Source of the DNA: Tardiphaga alba
Lineage (GTDB): Bacteria; Pseudomonadota; Alphaproteobacteria; Rhizobiales; Xanthobacteraceae
Length of the DNA: 64,000 bases
Reading direction: 5' to 3'
NCBI RefSeq assembly: GCF_018279705.1
Contig: NZ_CP036498.1
Span: 4,543,001 to 4,607,000 of the forward strand
Position numbers and translations under genes: made by a program. Below the pieces are notes generated by a model. That model did not search any database. It was not told where the DNA came from and saw only the letters and a program-made list of their open reading frames with translations. Below are positions 26,906-34,297 of the stretch, piece after piece. Each line of letters opens with the position of its first letter. Positions within the stretch are counted from its first letter, which is position 1.

Positions 26906-27778
26906 TCAGATGCCGGCGAACCGTTCTGCCAACCCGGTATCCGGTGCCGGCAGTTTGCCGGTGACGCTTTCGCCAAAGGCATCCAGCCACTGTTCGGACG
27001 GCGGCAGCAGCGCCTGATAGATGCGCCCGCACAGCAACCGCGCCTCGGCTGCTGGCCAGTCGGCGGGCAGCAGCGCGGCGGGGAGCAATGGGTCGCGCAG
27101 CAGGACACGGCGATAGTGATGAATGAGCAGCACGCGCGCGAGCATCGCATCAGCCGGCGACAACTGCCCGGATTTGCTGAGCCAGGCCTGCAGCGGCGTG
27201 AACGTCTCGATGAAGTCGCGATACGCGCCGCCGATCTCGGCCAGCGGCCACGCCTCGCCGATCAGCCGGCGTCCCATCTCATGGCTCGCGGAGACGTCGA
27301 GCCGGATCACGTCGCCCGCCGCCGCCGGCACCGGTGCGCCAGCAGGCGCGACCCAGACTCCGGGCATCGGGCTGCCGAAGCCGGCCTCGCCGAGCGCCGC
27401 ACGCGCGGCCTCGCGATCGCCGCCATTGCCGATCAGCAGCAGTTCGAGACGACCTTCCCAGTCGCTCGCATGCGGATGATAGACGTGCCTGATGCCGCTC
27501 TCGAAACGCGCGCGGCCATCGGCGGCGAGCTTGTAATAGCTCTTGCGCCCGATCTTCTCACGTTCGAGCCAGCCATCCGCCGCCAGCCGCGACATCGCCG
27601 TCCGCACCACGCCGCCATCAATGGCAAGCAGCTCCAGAAACGCCAGCAATGTCCCCAACCACACTGATCCCCCACGCGGCAGGATCGCATCGCCATAGAA
27701 AGTGATGATCAGCGAGCCGGTGCGCGAGGTTTCAGATTTGAACTGACTGACAATGAGCGACAGCGGATCGCGGGTCAT
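26906..27778 (-). CDS. paaX: phenylacetate repressor PaaX
   Basis: 290 residues from ATG 27778. A GTG at 27829 is in frame, but the MTRDPLSLIVSQFK start matches where PaaX proteins begin. Winged-helix marks: FYGDAILPRGGSVWLGTLLAFLELL and VVRTAMSRLAADGWLEREKIGRKSYYKL; the later YHPHASDWEGRLELLLIG segment is also PaaX-specific. PaaX represses paa promoters and is released by phenylacetyl-CoA. It lies upstream of paaA on the same strand. The cluster thus carries two regulators, PaaX and a TetR protein. Confidence 0.9.
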   Translation of the reverse strand: MTRDPLSLIVSQFKSETSRTGSLIITFYGDAILPRGGSVWLGTLLAFLELLAIDGGVVRTAMSRLAADGWLEREKIGRKSYYKLAADGRARFESGIRHVYHPHASDWEGRLELLLIGNGGDREAARAALGEAGFGSPMPGVWVAPAGAPVPAAAGDVIRLDVSASHEMGRRLIGEAWPLAEIGGAYRDFIETFTPLQAWLSKSGQLSPADAMLARVLLIHHYRRVLLRDPLLPAALLPADWPAAEARLLCGRIYQALLPPSEQWLDAFGESVTGKLPAPDTGLAERFAGI

Positions 27779-27949
27779 GTGTACCGTTGGGATGCTCGGG
27801 CCACCGAAAGCGGCAATGCCTGATGGCACCGCGCTGATACAGCTATGTGATCAAGGGAGCTCGTCGTGCGCGCGTCGTTATCGCATGCTGCAAGACGTTG
27901 GTACAACCGATCGATGTTCCAACGCATCCAGCAACATCAATGGGTTAAA

Positions 27950-28024
27950 TGGCGCTCCCTAGGGGAATCGAACCCCTGTTTCAGCCTTGAGAGGGCCGCG
28001 TCCTAACCGCTAGACGAAGGGAGC
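27950..28024 (-). tRNA. tRNA-Glu(CTC)
   Basis: On the minus strand the 75-nt gene folds as a full cloverleaf. The acceptor stem is GCTCCCT/AGGGAGC, the anticodon loop is CTCTCAA with anticodon CTC (GAG codons), and the T-arm is CAGGGGTTCGATTCCCCTA... with GTTCGAT in the loop. The discriminator G and the 3' CCA are encoded (27953-27950). Confidence 0.95.
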
Positions 28025-28125
28025 GTGTGACGGAGGGGATAGCCGGGTTTGCCGGCGGCTGCAAGCGATTGCCGTACCCTCACGCCATCATTTGGTTATA
28101 ATCCCCTCGCCGCCTAGGGTTTGTC

Positions 28126-28176
28126 AGAGCATGATCTTATCCGAAAACCGGCATCCACTTTTCGGGATCATGCTCT
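28126..28176. repeat. palindromic intergenic element AGAGCATGATC
   Basis: AGAGCATGATC (28126-28136) and GATCATGCTCT (28166-28176) are perfect 11-bp inverted repeats. Inside, CCGAAAA and TTTTCGG form a second paired block. The 51-bp unit is a known type of dispersed palindrome in Bradyrhizobium/Rhodopseudomonas genomes and abuts the stop of the DUF6476 gene. Confidence 0.75.
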
Positions 28177-28513
28177 AGGGCTCGCTGGCGAAGGTCAGCG
28201 TGCCCGCCGGTTTCAGCGTCTTGGCGTCGAAGGTGCGGATCTCGGTGCGGCCGCCGATATCCAGGGTCACCATAATGCGGTCGCCGGCAGCACCGGTGGC
28301 GACGATTTTCGCGCCCTTGGGCAGCGTGGCGGTCGCTGCCGTCGTCACTGCACTTCCCTCGCTGCGGAAAAGGCGGTAGCCGATCACGACCAGCAAGGCG
28401 CCGACGCCGAGCGCCGTGGTCAGGCCGGCAATCAGCATCATGCGGCGAACGCGGGCGATCATCGCAGCCTGGTCGGCAGTGGGTTCGGGCAGCGCGTCAG
28501 CAGGCTGGGTCAT
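28175..28513 (-). CDS. DUF6476-like single-pass membrane protein
   Basis: 112 residues. After a short acidic N-terminus comes RVRRMMLIAGLTTALGVGALLVVIGYRLF, one transmembrane helix with basic residues on the cytoplasmic side (about 25-50), then a beta-rich outside domain (LPKGAKIVATGAAGDRIMVTLDIGG). It resembles the rhizobial DUF6476 family; function unknown. It is divergent from rluD with only 31 bases between the start codons, an arrangement that suggests shared control. Confidence 0.72.
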   Translation of the reverse strand: MTQPADALPEPTADQAAMIARVRRMMLIAGLTTALGVGALLVVIGYRLFRSEGSAVTTAATATLPKGAKIVATGAAGDRIMVTLDIGGRTEIRTFDAKTLKPAGTLTFASEP

Positions 28514-28544
28514 TGACGTCTCGACATAGAGTAAGGTTTTCGGA

Positions 28545-29555
28545 ATGAACGATCAGCGCGTAGACGTCACCGTCCAGGGCGACGAAGGCTTCAACCGGCT
28601 CGATCGCGTGCTGGCGGTGCGGACCCCTGCGCTGTCGCGCTCGCGGCTGAAGGCGCTGATCCTTGCCGGGCAGGTGTCCCTCACCCGCTCGGGCCAGGAC
28701 ACCGCCGCCGTGCGCGACCCCGCTTATCACGTCAATGCCGGCGATACGATCACAATCGACGTCCCGCCTGCCGCACCCGCCGAGCCGGAAGGCGAGGACA
28801 TCGCCCTCGATATCGTGTTCGAGGACGAGGACATCATCGTCATCAACAAGCCCAAGGGCCTGGTGGTGCATCCCGCCGCCGGCCACGAGACCGGCACGCT
28901 GGTGAATGCGCTGATCGCCCATTGCGGCGCGTCGCTGTCCGGCATCGGCGGCGTGCGCCGGCCGGGCATCGTGCATCGGCTGGACAAGGACACCACCGGG
29001 CTCATGGTGGTCGCCAAGAACGACGCCGCGCATCAGTCGCTGACGGCGCAATTCGCCGATCACGGCCGCACCAACGAGATGCGGCGCGGCTACAAGGCCT
29101 TTGCCTGGGGCGTGCCGAACCGCCCGCGCGGCACCATCGAAGCCGCCATCGACCGTCATCCGCATGCCCGCGAAAAGATGGCCGTGCGCGAGAACGGCCG
29201 CGAGGCGGTGACGCATTGGACCGTGCTGGAAGAATTTTCCGACCGCATGGGACGCCCTGTGGCGACGCTGCTCGAATGCCAGCTCGAGACCGGACGCACG
29301 CACCAGATCCGCGTGCACCTCGCTCATATCCAGCATCCGCTGATGGGCGACGGCGTCTATGGCCCGCACTTCAAGACCAAGGCGACGTCGCTCGGCCCGC
29401 TCAGCAAGGCCGCGCTGGAAGCGCTCGATCGGCAGGCGCTGCACGCCTATCTGCTCGCCCTCGAACATCCCCGCACGGGCGAGATTCTCGAATGGACCGC
29501 CGACCTTCCGACCGATCTGGCGGTGCTGCGCGACCATCTCGCTCTGACAGAATGA
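28545..29555 (+). CDS. rluD: RluA-family 23S rRNA pseudouridine synthase, RluD-like
   Basis: 336 residues. An S4-type RNA-binding domain spans about 15-85 (FNRLDRVLAVRTPALSRSRLKALILAGQVSL). The catalytic signature is RPGIVHRLDKDTTGLMVVAK with the essential Asp in HRLDKDT, and the C-terminal ETGRTHQIRVHL block is intact. RluD modifies helix 69 of 23S rRNA; RluC is an alternative, but the S4 spacing fits RluD better. It precedes rpoH, an order common in this family. Confidence 0.9.
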   Translation: MNDQRVDVTVQGDEGFNRLDRVLAVRTPALSRSRLKALILAGQVSLTRSGQDTAAVRDPAYHVNAGDTITIDVPPAAPAEPEGEDIALDIVFEDEDIIVINKPKGLVVHPAAGHETGTLVNALIAHCGASLSGIGGVRRPGIVHRLDKDTTGLMVVAKNDAAHQSLTAQFADHGRTNEMRRGYKAFAWGVPNRPRGTIEAAIDRHPHAREKMAVRENGREAVTHWTVLEEFSDRMGRPVATLLECQLETGRTHQIRVHLAHIQHPLMGDGVYGPHFKTKATSLGPLSKAALEALDRQALHAYLLALEHPRTGEILEWTADLPTDLAVLRDHLALTE

Positions 29556-29768
29556 CGCAGATGCATACAAAAATATCAGTTTTTTCAAATTCTTATTCTG
29601 CCAACACGGCAACGTGACAGAAAATTCACTTCCATACCGCTCGGTAAAGGGTGTATGTTGCACCTGCGTCAAGTGAGACGCGGAACATCGCAGCCAAGAC
29701 GGCTTTAACAAAGAGTCTGCTGCCTGGCCCGCCGCTATCGGGGGCCTGAACACCTGGAGGGCAAGCAC
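29556..29768 (+). promoter_or_regulatory. rpoH leader and promoter region
   Basis: 213 bases without coding potential. The left half is AT-rich (several T runs). TACCG at 29636-29640 and CGGTA at 29643-29647 form a short inverted repeat. A GGAGGG ribosome site lies at about 29756-29761 before ATG 29769. No confident sigma-32 promoter could be assigned by eye. Confidence 0.45.
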
Positions 29769-30668
29769 ATGGCCCGCACAGCTACACTGCCGGTTCTCAA
29801 CGGAGAATCCGGACTGTCTCGTTACCTCGCCGAGATCCGCAAGTTCCCGATGCTGGAACCCCAGCAGGAATACATGTACGCCAAGCGTTGGCGTGAGCAT
29901 GACGATCGCGACGCGGCACATCACCTTGTGACCAGCCATCTCCGGCTCGTTGCCAAGATCGCCATGGGCTATCGCGGCTACGGCCTGCCGATTTCCGAGG
30001 TTGTCTCCGAAGGCAATGTCGGCCTGATGCAGGCGGTGAAACGCTTCGAGCCCGAAAAGGGCTTCCGCTTGGCCACCTACGCCATGTGGTGGATCAAGGC
30101 GTCGATTCAAGAGTACATCCTGCGCTCGTGGTCGCTCGTGAAAATGGGCACGACCGCGAACCAGAAGAAGCTGTTCTTCAACCTGCGTAAGGCGAAGAGC
30201 AAGATTTCGGCCCTGGACGAAGGCGATCTCCGCCCCGACCAGGTTCAACTCATCGCGTCGCGCCTCGGTGTGACGGAGCAGGACGTGATCGACATGAACC
30301 GCCGCCTCGGTGGCGATGCGTCGCTCAACGCTCCGATCCGTGACGACGGCGAAGCCGGCGAATGGCAGGACTGGCTGGTCGATAACTCGCCCAACCAGGA
30401 AGCCATTCTGGCGGAGCACGAGGAGTTCGATCATCGCCGCCAGGCGCTGACCGGCGCGATCGGTGTGCTCAACCCGCGCGAACGGCGCATCTTCGAGGCA
30501 CGTCGCCTCGCCGATGAACCGATGACGCTGGAAGACCTCGCCAGCGAGTTCGGCGTGTCGCGCGAGCGCGTCCGCCAGATCGAAGTCCGTGCCTTTGAAA
30601 AGGTGCAGACCGCGGTTAAAGGCACGATCGCCAAGGCGGAAGCCGCTGCACTGGAAGCTGCGCACTGA
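29769..30668 (+). CDS. rpoH: RNA polymerase sigma-32 factor RpoH
   Basis: 299 residues. Region 1-2 has PMLEPQQEYMYAKRW, region 2 HLVTSHLRLVAKIAMGYRGYGLP and the RpoH-box-like sequence LRKAKSKISAL; the -10 helix is YAMWWIKASIQEYILRSWSLVKMGTT. Region 4 is LEDLASEFGVSRERVRQIEVRAFEKVQ. It directs heat-shock transcription. Alphaproteobacteria often have several rpoH copies; which one this is cannot be told. A strong terminator follows. Confidence 0.95.
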   Translation: MARTATLPVLNGESGLSRYLAEIRKFPMLEPQQEYMYAKRWREHDDRDAAHHLVTSHLRLVAKIAMGYRGYGLPISEVVSEGNVGLMQAVKRFEPEKGFRLATYAMWWIKASIQEYILRSWSLVKMGTTANQKKLFFNLRKAKSKISALDEGDLRPDQVQLIASRLGVTEQDVIDMNRRLGGDASLNAPIRDDGEAGEWQDWLVDNSPNQEAILAEHEEFDHRRQALTGAIGVLNPRERRIFEARRLADEPMTLEDLASEFGVSRERVRQIEVRAFEKVQTAVKGTIAKAEAAALEAAH

Positions 30669-30697
30669 CAAGTGCGGCAGCAGACAGCAGGAACACG

Positions 30698-30725
30698 AAA
30701 GCCGGCGGAAACGCCGGCTTTTTTG
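30698..30725 (+). terminator. rho-independent terminator of rpoH
   Basis: GCCGGCG, a GAAA tetraloop and CGCCGGC, followed by six T residues; A residues before the stem make it function on both strands in principle. It starts 30 bases after the rpoH stop. Confidence 0.92.
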
Positions 30726-30763
30726 TTGGTGAAGTTGAAGCGCGGAGCCGCAGCGACGCGAGA

Positions 30764-30972
30764 TAACCTCTCCCCGCATCTTGCGCGGGGAGAGGTCGGC
30801 GCGAAGCGCCGGGTGAGGGCATGGCAGGAGAGAACGACTGGGCGACTGACTCTCGAAGCGACGGAAACTTCGTCGATCCGATAGTCCGCATCCAGCGGCA
30901 GATCGCGTGCCATGCCCCTCACCCGCCGCGAAGACGCGGCGACCTCTCCCCGCAAAGTGCGGGGAGAGGTTA
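30764..30972. repeat. 209-bp element with 60-bp inverted ends (MITE-like)
   Basis: The left end (30764-30826) and right end (30908-30972) are near-identical in inverted orientation: TAACCTCTCCCCGCA ... GGGGAGAGGTCG ... GGGTGAGGG ... CATGGCA. Each end is itself a hairpin of the CCTCTCCCCGC type. The 81-bp centre has no coding frame. It is probably two REP units facing each other (a BIME-like pair) or a short non-autonomous mobile element. Together with the rpoH terminator it fills the gap 30669-30990. Confidence 0.65.
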
Positions 30973-30990
30973 AGAACAGCACCGCTACTG

Positions 30991-31491
30991 CTACCAATAA
31001 TCGTTGAACGCATCCGAGATGCTGTCGGGCTCCCAATACACGCTGTCCGACTGGATGGGATCGTCGGCCAACAGTGCACTCGCCTGCGTCTTGTAGTCCG
31101 GCGCCACATAATCCGCCTGCGGCAGACCGTTGCGCACGATGTCCTGATAGTTCTGATAGTTGTCGCGCGTGCCGACGAAAGTGCAGCTGCATTTCGCGGG
31201 ATCGGCGAACAGATAGCGCGGCCCCTTCGGCGTGTTGTGCACGACGAAGCGATAGGCCGGCAGCTTGCTCAGGGCCATCTTGCCGCCGGCATCGTTGGCG
31301 AAGCGCGCCTTGAAGCCGGCGGACTCCATGTCGAAGCCGAGCTTCTGCAGCGACGGCACGCTGGGCGCCTCGCGCGCGACCAGCAGCGAGACATCGAGCA
31401 GCGCGAGTGCTGCAATAACTGCGAAAGCGACGCTGCGCGGACAAACCAGCACAGTCTTCAAACCCGGCATCGCAAGCGCGCGCATCGTCAT
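30991..31491 (-). CDS. exported or membrane-anchored protein of unknown function
   Basis: 166 residues; ATG 31491 has AGGGATCA in front, and ATG 31485 is also possible. A hydrophobic helix (VAFAVIAALALLDVSLLVA, about 22-40) serves as signal or anchor. The outer part contains AKCSCTFVGTRDNYQNYQDIV, with a Cys-x-Cys, and a C-terminal acidic end DSISDAFNDYW. I do not recognise the family. It lies between two hairpin elements and a small gene on the same strand. Confidence 0.6.
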   Translation of the reverse strand: MTMRALAMPGLKTVLVCPRSVAFAVIAALALLDVSLLVAREAPSVPSLQKLGFDMESAGFKARFANDAGGKMALSKLPAYRFVVHNTPKGPRYLFADPAKCSCTFVGTRDNYQNYQDIVRNGLPQADYVAPDYKTQASALLADDPIQSDSVYWEPDSISDAFNDYW

Positions 31492-31653
31492 TGATCCCTG
31501 CTGTGAGCGCGGAGGACCGCGCGTCTTCTCGCCATGTTGTAGCGACGCGCCCGCGCGGTGTCACGGCACCGCGCGCGAAGCCGGTTAACAAATTGCCTCG
31601 GCGGAAAAGCCGACGCTCCTGTCGGTTTGCTGCTGTGTCGCGTGCTGACATGG

Positions 31654-31983
31654 TCAATTCATGCCGCCATTGCGCGGCGCTTCATCGACGTGCCGCTGCA
31701 GGATCTGCTTGTAAAGGCCATTGACCAGACCGCGGATATCACAGTCCGGGCCGCGTTCCCGCGCGCCTCCCTGGCAACGAAATGTCGGGCCCGCACACCG
31801 CCGCTGCCGCCGGCAACGCGCGGCGGGACAGGCACGATAGGCGCGGACGATGTCGGACGCGATCCTGATTGCCGCGTGCCAGCAATCCGTGCGCAGCCTG
31901 TTGGCGTCGTCAAAGGCGATGCGTTCGTCCAGCACCCGGGCGCAGCGCTTCAGGAATTCGGCATCGGCGTGAGACATCTGCAT
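31654..31983 (-). CDS. small Cys-containing protein of unknown function
   Basis: 109 residues from ATG 31983, which has AGGAG at 31990-31994 at good spacing; the frame is open further upstream but without a site. The N-terminal half is helical (HADAEFLKRCARVLDERIAFDDANRLRTDCW). The centre has four Cys in CPAARCRRQRRC and FRCQGG, then CDIRGLVNGLYKQILQRHVD. The Cys/Arg cluster could bind metal or nucleic acid, but no known family was recognised. Coding status rests on the ribosome site and the composition. Confidence 0.5.
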   Translation of the reverse strand: MQMSHADAEFLKRCARVLDERIAFDDANRLRTDCWHAAIRIASDIVRAYRACPAARCRRQRRCAGPTFRCQGGARERGPDCDIRGLVNGLYKQILQRHVDEAPRNGGMN

Positions 31984-32583
31984 GTGCGCTCTCCTGCTGC
32001 GATGGTGATGAAAGTGATGGATGACAGCCACGCGCCTGCAGCGCCCGCGCCGATGCGCGTGGGTGGCGGTCCCCGGTTTGCCTCCCGCAATTGAGGGAGG
32101 CGGAGCGCCGAAAGGCGCATCGTCAATCAGTGCCGCGACCTCTTGCTCCGGATCGCCGAAGCAGTCAGGCCGCGGAACGCCTTTCGACGCTCCACCGTGG
32201 CGATTTGTGTCCCCAGGACCGTTCTTCCGGGCAAAGGCGCTCCCCCTGCGGGTCGCTTATCCCGAGGATTTCTCCCCGTTCGCCAGTGCCGCGTCCAGCC
32301 GCATCAACGGCAGACCCCCATAGTGGGGTCGGACGGTGGCCCGAAGCCTCCCGAGTGCGCAAGGGAACGTCTCCCTCATGCCCGCAGGCGCCACATCCCC
32401 ACCGCGCCATCGGCGTCCCGATAACGCCCCTCACCGAGAGAGGGGATGGATGGGAAATTTGCCTATACAGGAATATTTGTCAAGGATTATTTTCAGGAAC
32501 GTTGTGCCGTGAGCCCGGATGAGGCGAAGCGGGCCGACCGGTCAGGAGACGGAACCATGACGACACCCGCCACACTCAGGATT
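31984..32583. other. 600-bp non-coding region rich in hairpins
   Basis: No gene could be supported on either strand. It contains CCTCCC/GGGAGG arms at 32081-32100, a GACCCC/GGGGTC stem at 32313-32330 and stretches such as CCCGGATGAGGCGAAGCGGG near 32515 that look like decayed intergenic repeats. Near its end a ribosome-like CAGGAG precedes a 9-codon frame (32557-32586, MTTPATLRI then TAG) that stops inside the MarR operator. Confidence 0.5.
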
Positions 32584-32629
32584 TAGTTGACGTGGAAACT
32601 ACATCTGCTTATAGTTTCCACGTCAACTA
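32584..32629. promoter_or_regulatory. MarR autoregulatory operator-promoter, 18-bp perfect inverted repeat
   Basis: TAGTTGACGTGGAAACTA (32584-32601) and TAGTTTCCACGTCAACTA (32612-32629) are perfect reverse complements separated by 10 bases. Each arm also begins TAGTT and ends AACTA, so each could bind one MarR dimer. A promoter fits exactly inside: TTGACG at 32588-32593 and TATAGT at 32610-32615, 16 bases apart. The MarR start codon follows 11 bases later. Confidence 0.75.
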
Positions 32630-32640
32630 TTGAGTTTTAC

Positions 32641-33093
32641 ATGCCCGCGCCCTCGGATCTCGACGCCCATCTCGGCTATTGGCTGCGCTTCGTGTCGAAC
32701 CATGTATCGAGCGCCTTTGCAGCGGAGCTCGCGCAGAAAGATGTCAGTGTCGCCGAATGGGTGCTTATGCGGCTGCTTTATGGTACCGAGACGATGGCAC
32801 CGAGCCTGCTGGCCGAGCGCATCGGCATGACGCGCGGTGCGATCACCAAATCCGCCGACCGGCTAATTGCCCGCGATCTGATCGTTCGGACCGCCAATCC
32901 CGACGACGGGCGCGCGCAGAAGCTGGCGCTCACCGCGGCGGGGCGCCGTCTGGTGCCGGTCCTTGCGGCGCTGGCGGACAGGAATGACGCGGCGTTCTTT
33001 GCCGATCTGTCTGCGGCCGAGCGAACCAACCTGGAGCGCATCCTCAAAAAGATCATCGATAAACGCGGCCTCGCCATCGTGCCGATCGACTGA
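32641..33093 (+). CDS. MarR-family transcriptional regulator
   Basis: 150 residues from ATG 32641. An in-frame TTG at 32587 would place coding sequence through the operator and is rejected. Winged-helix marks: VAEWVLMRLLYGTETMAPSLLAERIGMTRGAITKSADRLIARDLIVRTANPDDGRAQKLALTAAGR; the Asp-Gly-Arg wing is standard. Ligand unknown. The operator lies at the expected position for autorepression. A DUF1398 gene follows 30 bases downstream and is the probable target. Confidence 0.9.
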   Translation: MPAPSDLDAHLGYWLRFVSNHVSSAFAAELAQKDVSVAEWVLMRLLYGTETMAPSLLAERIGMTRGAITKSADRLIARDLIVRTANPDDGRAQKLALTAAGRRLVPVLAALADRNDAAFFADLSAAERTNLERILKKIIDKRGLAIVPID

Positions 33094-33123
33094 ATCGACC
33101 GTGTCCCCATCAAGGAAATCGCT

Positions 33124-33528
33124 ATGACCCAGGAATTGACGGATATCGCCGCGCGCTGCCTGCACGGTTCGGAAAACAACACGATGCCTTTTCCCGTCGT
33201 CGTGCAGACGCTGGCCGCTGCCGGCTTCGAGAGCTACAGCATCGACTTCCGCAAATCGGAAGCGACATACTACCTGCCCGATGGGACAAGCATCACCATC
33301 CCGGCGGATAGCAGCAACACGAACATCACGGCGACCTTCGATGCGGAAAGCGTGAACGCAGCCATCAAGGAAGCTCAGGCTCTTGTGCCCGGCTACACTT
33401 ACAAAGGTTTCTGCGACAAGGTCCGCGCTGCCGGATGCGCTGGTTACATGGTCTCTTTCTCCGGCCACCGCGCCATGTATTACGGACGCACGGGCGAGAC
33501 GCATACGGAAATGTTTCCCAACAGATAG
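33124..33528 (+). CDS. DUF1398 family protein
   Basis: 134 residues. FPVVVQTLAAAGFESYSIDFRKSEATYYLPDG at the start and FCDKVRAAGCAGYMVSFSGHRAMYYGRTGETHTEMFP at the end are typical of DUF1398 (E. coli YbcV relatives, once labelled phage envelope proteins). The biochemical role is unknown. It is cotranscribed with the MarR gene, so it is presumably induced by the MarR ligand. Ribosome site AGGAAAT lies upstream of ATG 33124. Confidence 0.85.
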   Translation: MTQELTDIAARCLHGSENNTMPFPVVVQTLAAAGFESYSIDFRKSEATYYLPDGTSITIPADSSNTNITATFDAESVNAAIKEAQALVPGYTYKGFCDKVRAAGCAGYMVSFSGHRAMYYGRTGETHTEMFPNR

Positions 33529-33534
33529 ATCGTA

Positions 33535-33690
33535 GCCGAGCCGTAGGGCGCATTAGCGTGGCTCAATCCGCCCGCCGATTGTATAGTTGAAACTCCGCGG
33601 CGGATTACGGCTTCCGCCGTCGCTCTTCGAGCTAGGACGGACACGTTGCCTAATCCGCCCTATGGCGGAGCGCATTTCCATCTCCCTTTG
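33535..33690. repeat. decayed intergenic repeat cluster
   Basis: Between DUF1398 and the next gene the sequence shows GTAGGGCGCATTAGC, then GGCGGATTACGGCTTCCGCC and CTAATCCGCCCTATGGCGGA. These are fragments of the GGCGGATTA..TAATCCGCC family of dispersed repeats. No coding frame is supported here. Confidence 0.5.
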
Positions 33691-33722
33691 AACGTCTGCC
33701 TGACTTCGCCGACCTAATCGGC

Positions 33723-34202
33723 ATGACCATGTCCTCGCAAACTTCCGTTGCGCGTCTGTCCGATCGCATCATCGATGCCTGGCGCACCGGGCTCGGGCTG
33801 ATCGTGGCGACGATCGCTGCGCCGCCGCTGACGGGTATCATCTATACATGCGCGGATATCGTTGCGCTCATGAACACCGGGCATGTGGCTGACGCAGCCG
33901 GCGGTGTGCTGATGGTGGCGCTGCTGTTTCTGGTGACGGGCTTCACCACTGCGCTGCGCATCACGGCCTGCATCGTTCTTCCCGGCATTGTCCTGATGCG
34001 CTGGATGGGGCTGGCATCGCCGGCTTTCTGCACCGTCGCCGGCGGTTTCGCCGCCGTGACCGGAACGTTCATTTTCTTTCACGGATCATCGACGCGGATC
34101 GACACCGATATCGACTGGCTGCTCATCGCATCCGTGCTCGGCGCCGGCATGCTCGTCGCCCTCCTCTATTGGTGGATCGCGGAGCGGCGCGATCCGACCT
34201 GA
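33723..34202 (+). CDS. four-helix membrane protein of unknown function
   Basis: 159 residues with four hydrophobic segments: GLGLIVATIAAPPLTGIIY, VLMVALLFLVTGFTTALRI, ASPAFCTVAGGFAAVTGTFIFF and WLLIASVLGAGMLVALLYWWI. Short polar loops and a charged C-terminus (ERRDPT). No family recognised. ATG 33723 or ATG 33729 could start it; no strong ribosome site is visible. The next gene begins 95 bases later on the same strand. Confidence 0.6.
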   Translation: MTMSSQTSVARLSDRIIDAWRTGLGLIVATIAAPPLTGIIYTCADIVALMNTGHVADAAGGVLMVALLFLVTGFTTALRITACIVLPGIVLMRWMGLASPAFCTVAGGFAAVTGTFIFFHGSSTRIDTDIDWLLIASVLGAGMLVALLYWWIAERRDPT

Positions 34203-34297
34203 CCGCGCCGCATCGCGCAAACATCGAATCGATCCAGTTCCACCTTCGGTCGATCCGCCTAGAATGGGCATCTCACGAATCACCCCGAGGAAAACCC

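Noticed and set aside
27950..28024. tRNA-Glu as an attachment site for an integrated element
   Set aside because: No integrase gene lies nearby and I found no repeat of the tRNA 3' end in the window.
30764..30972. Paired hairpins as a CRISPR array
   Set aside because: There are only two copies, in inverted rather than direct orientation, with no regular spacers or cas genes.
28497..31109. An 870-codon open frame on the minus strand opposite rluD and rpoH
   Set aside because: It lies antisense to two clearly conserved genes, has Arg/His/Ala-rich composition without any family motif, and reflects the high GC third positions of the real genes.
32587..32640. TTG start extending MarR by 18 residues
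   Set aside because: It would place coding sequence through the operator and promoter; the ATG at 32641 gives the standard MarR length.
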